Shown here: positions 23,370-31,200 of the stretch, in pieces
How positions within the stretch are numbered: position 1 is the first letter of the stretch
How the letters are laid out: each line of letters begins with the position of its first letter
From: Alloscardovia venturai
GTDB lineage: Bacteria; Actinomycetota; Actinomycetes; Actinomycetales; Bifidobacteriaceae
Assembly: GCF_042676605.1 (NCBI RefSeq)
Contig: NZ_JBHTHQ010000025.1
Coordinates: forward strand, 1-36,570
Length of the DNA: 36,570 bases
Direction: 5' to 3'
The notes under the pieces: model-generated
The model's input: the letters and a program-made list of their open reading frames with translations, nothing else
The model's database searches: none
Told to the model about the DNA's origin: nothing
Made by a program: the position numbers and the translations under genes

Positions 23370-24117
23370 ATTCTTTAATTTCACGCGTCGCCACAAGGCT
23401 ATTACCGTGATTGCCGCAATCTTTACAGCTATCCTTGTGTGGGTTTCTTATTTCGCGTTAGCAGTTTTACTCTTCACCCCAACGCAAGACGCAACATCAA
23501 CCACACATACCCCAAGCAAAAGTACACACTCACGTACGATTATCGATAGCAGTCCGTTGCAGTCGAATACTGACCAGTATCACGCATACGCACAAAACAT
23601 GACACACACATGGGATCAGTTCCTGAGTCAGAAACCTATCGAAGGTGACACAACAACTAAACTGAATGACTTCCTTAGGCAGGGGCAAACATCTCCAGAA
23701 TTTGATAAAGCCGACCAAGAATTAAACGATGCTATTCACGAAGCATTAGCCGATAACACGAAACTTACAGGAGCACAGCTCAAGGAGAAGAAAGCACACC
23801 TCGACCGAGTATGGCAAACATACGAGAAGAAGGCTTGGTTTAGTGCAACAAACTTGTATTACATTGCCTACCCGGCTTACACGGCAGGGGATACGAGACT
23901 TGTCAATTTTATTGACGCGCACGACGGGTATCCGCGTGAATGCTACCAGTTACACTCTTTATTGGATAATTATGGGCGAGATCTCGACTCCAAAAATCTT
24001 GGCCAGAAAGACTTCTCTAAGCTCGCACGATGGAATAAAAATTTTGCGGATACCAAGAACGCGTGCTTGACCAAGATGACAACTGAGCAGCAAATCAGTA
24101 TCCAAGACCTCGAATAA
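23356..24117 (+). CDS. Membrane-anchored extracytoplasmic protein, T4SS accessory
   Basis: A 253-residue protein. Two adjacent ATG codons (23356 and 23359) lie inside the end of the coupling-protein gene; either may be used. Basic N-terminus, one membrane segment (about 15-40), then a Thr/Ser-rich linker and a helical outside domain. No lipobox cysteine follows the segment, so it is an anchored protein, not a lipoprotein. Two cysteines in the C-terminal part (PRECYQLHSL and KNACLTKM) could form a disulphide. No family is recognised. Tight coupling to virD4 suggests a mating-pair or channel accessory role. Confidence 0.6.
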   Translation: MMKHKFFNFTRRHKAITVIAAIFTAILVWVSYFALAVLLFTPTQDATSTTHTPSKSTHSRTIIDSSPLQSNTDQYHAYAQNMTHTWDQFLSQKPIEGDTTTKLNDFLRQGQTSPEFDKADQELNDAIHEALADNTKLTGAQLKEKKAHLDRVWQTYEKKAWFSATNLYYIAYPAYTAGDTRLVNFIDAHDGYPRECYQLHSLLDNYGRDLDSKNLGQKDFSKLARWNKNFADTKNACLTKMTTEQQISIQDLE

Positions 24118-24136
24118 GAACAGAAGATAAACAACG

Positions 24137-24703
24137 ATGAGTGATATAACCCCAGTAACCGCAGTCAATGTTCAACGCGCTACACCATCAAAAGATCAGA
24201 GCGAGGACGAGCGAAGTGCCTTAGTTTATAACCCGTATAACTGGTATGAGAGCCACAATATTGAACAAGCTGAGCAGCGCATGTGGGTTGTTGCACGGTT
24301 TGCAGACTGGCTGTGTGGGGTCAATCCCGAGCTCGATAACGCGCTACCGGCTTGCTGGTTACGCCACGCGTGGCCGGTCATGATTATGGATGCGCTCTAC
24401 ACGCGCTATATCGGGTCTTACGCAAAAACGGAAGACCACAATACTGGGCCAGTACTCTGGATCGATCATGTTGAGACCACGATTAACCAGATACGCCAAT
24501 GGTCAGCCGCTTCCAATCATCAATCCGCGAACAGCTGTCCAGGCGCAGATGATGAGATCTCGCCGCTTCGTATACGCCGCCATGAGGAAGAAGAAAAAGA
24601 CGGATACTTAACCGACCGCAACTACACATGGCCGGAAAACACAGCCACTAGTCAGACTCGTATCGATGAGATTATGACTACGCCAAGATTAAATGAAGCG
24701 TAA
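24137..24703 (+). CDS. DUF4913-like protein after the coupling protein
   Basis: A 188-residue soluble protein. The core RMWVVARFADWLCGVNPELD, then LPACWLRHAWPVMIMDALYT with RYIGSYAK, resembles the DUF4913 pattern (WV..yf...r.....CW..H.w.v..L.AL...y..a), a small domain common at the end of actinobacterial T4SS operons. Flanking parts are acidic and disordered. It is separated from the previous stop by 19 bases and is the last gene of the T4SS set before the methyltransferase cassette. The domain's function is unknown; the assignment is moderate. Confidence 0.55.
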   Translation: MSDITPVTAVNVQRATPSKDQSEDERSALVYNPYNWYESHNIEQAEQRMWVVARFADWLCGVNPELDNALPACWLRHAWPVMIMDALYTRYIGSYAKTEDHNTGPVLWIDHVETTINQIRQWSAASNHQSANSCPGADDEISPLRIRRHEEEEKDGYLTDRNYTWPENTATSQTRIDEIMTTPRLNEA

Positions 24704-24831
24704 TAATCGCATAGTTTTCGCGCGATTTTCGTGTGGAAAGTGAATATTGTGAATACGCACATAGCCACTGGGCTCCATATCTGCTATTTTTGAATAAGAA
24801 TAGTGTGGGAAAGTTAGTGAGAGTGGTGGTC

Positions 24832-25893
24832 ATGTATCGCGCAGTGTCGCTTTTTTCAGGCGCTGGAGGCCTTGACATCGGTTTTGAATCTCACGGCTTT
24901 TCAGTAGTCTATGCGGTTGAACAAAACATCGATAGTGCTATGACGTGGAAGGTTAATCGTCCATCCAACGCGAAAGCTATGCATGTATCAGACATTAATG
25001 ACTGTCTCGATGAGATTGCGCAACTATCAGATATTGATATTGTTTTTGGTGGCCCACCCTGCCAGGGCTTCTCGATTGCAGGTAAAATGCGTCCAGACGA
25101 TCCACGGAACAAGCTCATACACACATTCCTAGAGGTTGTGGAACTTACACGCCCCAAGGTTTTCGTTATGGAAAATGTTCGCGCTCTTGCTTCTAGTCCA
25201 CGATGGAAAAAAGTTCGAGAAGATATACTCCACACATGTGAACTTTTACAGTATGGTTGCTCACTCGAAGTGTATAACGCCAAAGATTACGGAGTTAGCG
25301 AGAACAGGGAGCGTATGCTTCTTGTCGGTGTGCGTGAGGATACAGGTTTGAAAGCCAATATTTTCCATGAAGCAATGTTGAAACAAAAGAGAATGGCTGC
25401 GCCTGTACGCGAAGTTATTAAAAGAGTAGGAAAATATGGCTCATCGTCAAACCCTGTAACTGGTTCGGCGCGTATCACACTTGCTAAAAAGCCGGTTATT
25501 CGCGCGACGGCATATTCAGGGATGCTTGTTAATGGCTCTGGCCGTCCAATTAATCTCGATACGATAAGCCCTACACTAACCGCTTCTATGGGAGGAAATA
25601 AGACTCCTATCATTGATCAGAGATCACTTGAAGATAAAACAATACCTAACTGGTTTGTACATGCGCATGACATATGGCAGAAAAACGAATCATTCAATGG
25701 TCTTACCGTTCCTAAGTATGTTCGTCGATTGACTGTGACTGAGGCGGCTGCAATACAAGGTTTCCCAAAGGAGTATATTTTCCATGGTTCAGTATGTTCG
25801 CAGTATCGTCAAATCGGTAATGCTGTCCCGTGTGGGCTTTCTTCTGTAGCTGCACAAGCCGTAGTAGATTCATTCTTTGATTTAGACAAGTAA
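24832..25893 (+). CDS. C5-cytosine DNA methyltransferase
   Basis: A 353-residue protein. ATG 24832 is used because motif I follows immediately (VSLFSGAGGLDIGF); in-frame codons further upstream would add 33 unconserved residues. Motif IV is GGPPCQGFS with catalytic Cys77, motif VI is MENVRAL (114-116 ENV), motif VIII is the SENRERMLLVGVR segment, and motif X is YRQIGNAVPCGLS. The target-recognition region lies between motif VIII and TEAAAIQGFPKEY. It methylates cytosine at C5 in a specific sequence that cannot be told here. The next two genes are coupled, so this is the modification part of a restriction-like cassette, not a lone Dcm. Confidence 0.9.
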   Translation: MYRAVSLFSGAGGLDIGFESHGFSVVYAVEQNIDSAMTWKVNRPSNAKAMHVSDINDCLDEIAQLSDIDIVFGGPPCQGFSIAGKMRPDDPRNKLIHTFLEVVELTRPKVFVMENVRALASSPRWKKVREDILHTCELLQYGCSLEVYNAKDYGVSENRERMLLVGVREDTGLKANIFHEAMLKQKRMAAPVREVIKRVGKYGSSSNPVTGSARITLAKKPVIRATAYSGMLVNGSGRPINLDTISPTLTASMGGNKTPIIDQRSLEDKTIPNWFVHAHDIWQKNESFNGLTVPKYVRRLTVTEAAAIQGFPKEYIFHGSVCSQYRQIGNAVPCGLSSVAAQAVVDSFFDLDK

Positions 25894-25905
25894 GGACGAC
25901 AACCC

Positions 25906-27033
25906 ATGAGTGACACCGCACTAAATAATCTTTCAAAAGGAATAGATACAGTTGATTACTCGACTTTACTGTTGGACCCACAGAATCCTCGTCTTCCAGA
26001 AGATTTTACTAGAACGATCAAGAAAAATAATGACAAAGAACATTCGCAAGAAGAACTACTAAAACACTTATACGAAACGGGGCGTTTAGATGAGATAGCC
26101 CGTAGCTATCTTCAAAATGGCTTTTTTAAATCAGAACCTCTTATTGCTCTTAAAGATGGAATTGTTATTGAGGGCAATAGGCGTTTAGCAGCATTAAAAT
26201 TTTTGTTGCATGATGACACAGCTATCAGTGCAGGCCTTGACGAATATGAAACAGATGAGCCAATCACTGAAGAACAAAAAAATAGGTTACTGAATATTCC
26301 GGTAATTTTTGTGGATTCTCGTGAAGAGGTATCTGCGTATTTGGGATATCGACATATTAATGGTCTGAAGGAATGGGAACCGGCATCGAAGGCGCGCTAT
26401 ATTTATGGCCGTGTGCAGCATTATGCTCAGAAAAATACCGCTACTGCTTTTTCAAAGGTAGGAAGGGAGACAGGAGGTAATGCACGTGGCGTACGGAATA
26501 GTTATATACAGTATTCTCTTCTGCGATTAGCACGAGATGAGAATGGGCTATATGATCTAGCAACGCAGGTTCTTCGCGAACGTTTTGGTGTATGGCAACG
26601 AGTAACCAGTGGTAAGGTTTATGAGTATATAAACTTTGATGATTCTGCTCAATCTCTTGATGATATTAATAGTGCTTTACAGAAGGTAGATTTCGATAAG
26701 TTTGAGAGTCTATTACACGACTTATGTAGTTCAAGTCGAAATCAAAAACCACTCTTACCAGATAGCCGTAAAGCTTCTGTGTATGGGGATATTTTATCAA
26801 ATCCAGAAGCGCTAAAAGTTTTACGCGATACAGGTGACTTCGAAACAGCAGAGTACATTGCTAAAGGTAGCCCTGTAAATTCCATGCTTAACCGTGTGCA
26901 ATCGATGTTGTACACAGTACAAAATCAGATAGTCGGTGATGTAAAAACTGATAATCAGACACGTGTCCTGATAGAGCAGATTAACAAGTCTGTGATTATG
27001 ATTAAAGCAGTCATCAATCAAGGGGAGAATTAA
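25906..27033 (+). CDS. ParB/Srx-fold protein of a restriction-like cassette
   Basis: A 375-residue protein, AAGGA upstream, starting 12 bases after the methyltransferase. The N-terminal VDYSTLLLDPQNPRLPED followed by FFKSEPLIALKDGIVIEGN-RRLAALKFL matches the ParB/Srx-like domain: strand, helix, then the (E/D)GNRR box at 89-93. The rest is helical with a possible DNA-binding region (KVGRETGGNARGVRNSYIQY). It is not related to the partition ParB at 9738 in length or C-terminus. Similar DGQHR/ParB-like proteins occur in phosphorothioate and other defence systems. Here it is placed between a methylase and a nuclease, so a regulatory or specificity role is probable. Confidence 0.65.
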   Translation: MSDTALNNLSKGIDTVDYSTLLLDPQNPRLPEDFTRTIKKNNDKEHSQEELLKHLYETGRLDEIARSYLQNGFFKSEPLIALKDGIVIEGNRRLAALKFLLHDDTAISAGLDEYETDEPITEEQKNRLLNIPVIFVDSREEVSAYLGYRHINGLKEWEPASKARYIYGRVQHYAQKNTATAFSKVGRETGGNARGVRNSYIQYSLLRLARDENGLYDLATQVLRERFGVWQRVTSGKVYEYINFDDSAQSLDDINSALQKVDFDKFESLLHDLCSSSRNQKPLLPDSRKASVYGDILSNPEALKVLRDTGDFETAEYIAKGSPVNSMLNRVQSMLYTVQNQIVGDVKTDNQTRVLIEQINKSVIMIKAVINQGEN

Positions 27034-28001
27034 TGTCTTTCGATGATTTTCTCTATAATTTTCCTGCTGATAAATGTCAAAGTATTTATGGTGCGAGTAT
27101 GAGTGTATCAGCACTTGCTGATTGGGTAGAATTTGCCTCTCTTCGTGGATATAAGAAACCATTAAACTCTTTAATTGATGCAGCTATTGATAGCGGATTC
27201 CCCAATGAAATAGAAGAAAGCATGGTTGAAAATGGTAGGCCTGCGTCTAGTGAAAATACGTATGCCCTTATTGACCAGCATCTTTCTTCACGTATCGAAT
27301 ATTTAGGTGATGCTTACCCCTTTTATCGTGATAATTTTAATCAGCTCGTTCTTCGGGATGACATCGAAAAACAGAATAATCCGTATTTAGTTTTGCTTCT
27401 TGTAAGTTTGCTACAGGGGTGGAAAAGAACCCAAACACAACCTAGAGTAACCGGAATTTTTGAAATTTTAGTTGCAGGAGCATTTGATAAACTCGATTTT
27501 ACCTCTGCTGTCATCGGAACTGGAGAAAATGGTGGCTTTGCTAGTCACCTCAAAGCTGCTAGTCAAAAACTAGGGATACCGCTCAGCACGCTGAACGGAA
27601 CGTACAGTGTTAAGGCAAAAGACGAGGGTGTCGATGTTCTTTCAGGTAGACTTTGGCATGATGATAGGCGAGGAGAACAGCTTATCCTTATTCAAGCAGC
27701 GTGTGGGAAAGAAGATTCTACTCCTTCATGGGAAGATAAGCTCAATAAGGTAGCTAATCGACGTGACCAGTGGCGTCAAATGCTTACTGAAATAACTATG
27801 CCTATAGCTGCTTTAGCTGTTCCTTATCATATGACTGACGATTCTATTAATCGTACATTAGGCAGGAGTGCTGGAGAGAAATTCTTCGTAGATAGACTCA
27901 GACTTACGCATGCTTTAGGTACTACTATTCCGTCAGATTTAATGAAAGAAGTCAACAAGATTTGGAAAATGGGGGACTGCTTTCTAAAGATAGCCAAGTA
28001 A
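27033..28001 (+). CDS. Restriction-endonuclease-like (PD-(D/E)XK) protein
   Basis: A 322-residue protein. The start overlaps the previous stop by one base (TAATG), with AGGGGAG upstream. Candidate catalytic residues are GIFEILVAGAFDKL (E144), KAKDEGVDVLSG (D201), and QLILIQAACGKEDS (Q221 and K226). This resembles a group of PD-(D/E)XK-like proteins with GxDVxxW...QCAxGxxWxxKL, here with SWEDKL. The fold is inferred from motifs only. As third gene behind a C5-methylase and a ParB-like protein it would be the cutting part. The family is not one of the classical type II enzymes. Confidence 0.55.
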   Translation: MSFDDFLYNFPADKCQSIYGASMSVSALADWVEFASLRGYKKPLNSLIDAAIDSGFPNEIEESMVENGRPASSENTYALIDQHLSSRIEYLGDAYPFYRDNFNQLVLRDDIEKQNNPYLVLLLVSLLQGWKRTQTQPRVTGIFEILVAGAFDKLDFTSAVIGTGENGGFASHLKAASQKLGIPLSTLNGTYSVKAKDEGVDVLSGRLWHDDRRGEQLILIQAACGKEDSTPSWEDKLNKVANRRDQWRQMLTEITMPIAALAVPYHMTDDSINRTLGRSAGEKFFVDRLRLTHALGTTIPSDLMKEVNKIWKMGDCFLKIAK

Positions 28002-28003
28002 AG

Positions 28004-28236
28004 ATCAGGGCTGTCTGGCATAAGCAAACCTAAAAAATATTTTCTGCAATTTTTCTTCCTGTATGGAATTTTCACCCCGAATTTCAGACTAGAAAGGCGA
28101 ACCTCGCTCGGCGCGAGGAAGAGACGTCATAGAGTAGATATTCGTGTGCCACCCCAAATAGAGATGGCCACACGAGGACTCAAACGGCCCTAATCACTTT
28201 TCATCCTATCGTATTATGAGAGAAAAATATACAATT
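28004..28236. other. Convergent intergenic region with two hairpins
   Basis: No protein gene is seen. CCTCGC (28102-28107) pairs with GCGAGG (28113-28118) over a five-base loop. TCGTGTG (28142-28148) plus CCA pairs with TGG and CACACGA (28165-28175) with one bulged C. The two hairpins lie 23 bases apart. The rest is AT-rich. They may end converging transcription from both sides or belong to a small structured RNA; no known RNA family was recognised. Confidence 0.45.
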
Positions 28237-28237
28237 A

Positions 28238-28255
28238 CCAGGTAGCGATACATGG
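28238..28255 (-). terminator. Weak hairpin after the relaxase gene
   Basis: On the minus strand CCATGTA pairs with TACCTGG around TCGC with one mismatch, followed by TAATTGTATATTTTTCTC. This is a plausible but weak end for the mobilisation operon. Confidence 0.4.
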
Positions 28256-28266
28256 TTTTGTCTTTT

Positions 28267-31200
28267 TTACTCTGCAGTATTGATTTGATTCTGTGCTTGC
28301 TGTTGTTGTATGCGCATCATGTTTTCTACTTCCTGTTGCTGTTGGGCTGCTTGTTGTTGGGCGAGCTGTTGCGTGATAGCTTGACGCGTGTATGTGTCTG
28401 CTTCTTGACGTGTGGACAGGGGTAGTTTGTCGATGACATTCTGGTTAATTTCGTGTTGAACATCAACTGCTGTAGATTGAGTGAGGTTATCGCTCATGGC
28501 TACGTCAACTATGGCTTGCCATAACGGGGTAGCATCTTGGACAATCTCTGTGACAGTTTTTCTCTCAGAAGCGTTCTGCTGGTTAACCACGCGTGCTGCA
28601 GCTTTTTCTTGAGGGGTAAGACTGGTAAAAACGTTCCTGAAGAACTCCTTATCTTTGTTTTTGTCGCCTGTAGCAACCAAGATTATATTCTTGCTTTGTT
28701 CTCCTGTAAGCTTGGTGAGTTGGTGTGCATGCTCAGAGCTATAGTTGCCGTCTGCAGGAGCGAGAGCTGGCATGTGTTGGCCGAAGCGTAAACCTTTCGT
28801 GGCTTGCTGCACCTCAAGCGGGGAGGAGGCAAGCAGAATCGTCGGGTCCTTCTGTTTGAGTTCTTTTGCGATTTTCTTGTTGACCCCGTAGAACTGCTGG
28901 TCTCGTGTGAAAACATCAGTTGTGCGAGGAAGAATCTCTTCACACGTTGCAGGGTTCATGCCAGTAAACGCGACGATATCCCCATTGCTGTTGCGCACGG
29001 GCGTTACGATTGCGTGGGTGAATGTGGGCTTCCATGACCCGTCCTCATTTTTTACTGCCAGCCCTGCTTGTGCGAAATCGTCAAGACTATACCCGGTATT
29101 GTGCGACCAGATTTTTAATGTTGCCTCGTTGACGGGAGGAATGTAAGCGATAAGACTTGAGCGTAGACCGTATTCTTTCGCATACTTGTCTCTATATGTA
29201 TTATCGCTCTTGCGCCAGGTAGTCATCATGGTCTCATTGAGTCGAATAATCCTGTTATACGTTTCTGCATCCACCATGTGCTCAGCAGGAGGTTCTGGTG
29301 TGGCTCCTGTTTGAGGGATGATCGAGTATTCGGTCGGCACAAAACGTGGAGTATTGTTCGGATTTTTGAAATTGTATATCATGCTTTCCAAATTGTGTTT
29401 CCACGCGGCTCTTCCTGGATTGACTCGTGCTTTCACTTTCTCACCGAGTGGACTGAACGGGTGAGTGATATCGTTTCCTGCGCGATAAATGAGGATGCGG
29501 CGAATAATATCCACGTACGCGTCATATTCTTTCGACCCAGCTTGTGGGACGGGACGTTTCCCAAGAATATTTTTCTGCCAGGCGCGCGGCCGTGTGACTG
29601 CGCGCTGAATCTCCTGATCGAGCGCACTGTTGAGCATAGTTCGAGCTTGACCGAGCATGTTCAGCCATGCGTCGGTATCATCGGACGGGTATTGTGGCGT
29701 GTAATCGGTTAAATGCCCTGTATCTCCAAGAACGCTTGTACCACGGTAGGCAGCGTTAAACTCGTTAAGTTTACGCGTAATCACATTGACCGGGTCTGTT
29801 GGATTAACCGTGTCAAAGAGGATATCACTAATACTGGTGTTAATATCTGCAGACCCGTGTATGCGGTCGGTGAGTATCTGGTTGGCAATCTTTGGGTCAA
29901 GAGCGTACGCTTTTTGATACGCGTCAAGCAGCTGGTTAATTGACGGGTCACTCATAATTTGTTCCACGTAATGCCCATCATGCTTACGGGAGAGGATTTC
30001 GTGTACGTCGTGGGCAACGATAATGTTTTGCACATACTGGTAGTCACTGACCAGAGTATTTATAGCGTGAGCGGATTGATGGTACTGTTTTTTCATGGTG
30101 TGCGCGAAACGGCCAAGCTTACCTGTGATAGCGTGCTGCAGGAACGCGTCCGCACGTTCAACATCTGTGGGCAGTAGGTCGTTTTCGGTGTAGTACTTGT
30201 CAGGGTCAGGATTTTTACCGTATCCACTCCATAAGTGTTTGCCTTGAGCAATGTGGTCTTTTTGCTTGGCTCTGCTCCATTCAAGTTTTTCTCCAGGACT
30301 CAGATTGTCATTAAAACCAAGGTAGACTTCGTTAGACTGTCTTCCACGAGTCATACCAACGTACAGGAAACTGTTATTGATGACTGAGTCTTCGGTTACA
30401 TACATGTAGCTGGTGTCTACAGTTTTTCCTTGAGAGCGGTGCACTGTTAGTGCGTACCCGCCTCCAACGCTAGTAGCAGCATACTCGAAGGGAATATTGA
30501 CGGTAATAGTGGGGTCGTTTACGCTCACCGCATGAATAGTTTTTGTTTCTTGACTAATAGCGGTGATGGTCCACAGGTCACCGTTTTGGACGCGTTGATT
30601 ATTGCTTGCTCGGATAGCGTTATCATTCTCGCGCGTACAAATCGTGTCACCGACACCATATTGATTGCCGTCAGCGAAAGTAAACCGAGACCTCGTATCG
30701 CCCCTCGCGTCCAGGAGCCCAGCTGCGTGGAGTTGCTGACTTATCTGTTTGTTGAGCTCGGCGACGCTATCATTATCCGGCGCAATAATAAGAGTTGTTT
30801 TACCTTCCTTTTTATCCTGGATAGCGCGGACGGTAATCTGACTCATCATGTTTTCACGTGTGCCTTGGTGGATGCTGTCGCGTTTGCGTAGTTCTTTGAC
30901 AGCGACATAACTACCATTGGCGTCCTTTTTCATGACGCGTAAATGGTCAGCGACCTGATTATAGGTTTTATCAACGAAGCGGAATGCTTCCTTGAGCTCA
31001 GCGAACATGCCCTGGCTGACAAGTTCAAACAAGGTACCGTCCCCGGTGCCGACGGATGCAAGCTGGTAATGGTCACCCACAGCAATAACACGACAGTTTT
31101 TCGCGATTGCTTCGCTCATGAGCCTATCAAAGCTTAGAGTATCGGTCATGCCTGCCTCGTCCACGATTAAAGTCGAGTTTTCTTTAATGGTGGTTTGGTC

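Noticed and set aside
24733..24831. Longer N-terminus for the C5-methyltransferase
   Set aside because: The extra 33 residues have no family similarity; motif I begins directly after the ATG at 24832.
26632..26666. TATATAAA followed by GCTCA inside the ParB-like gene, similar to the shared promoter motif
   Set aside because: The distance is 13 bases rather than 16, the second half lacks ATTA, and it lies inside a coding sequence.
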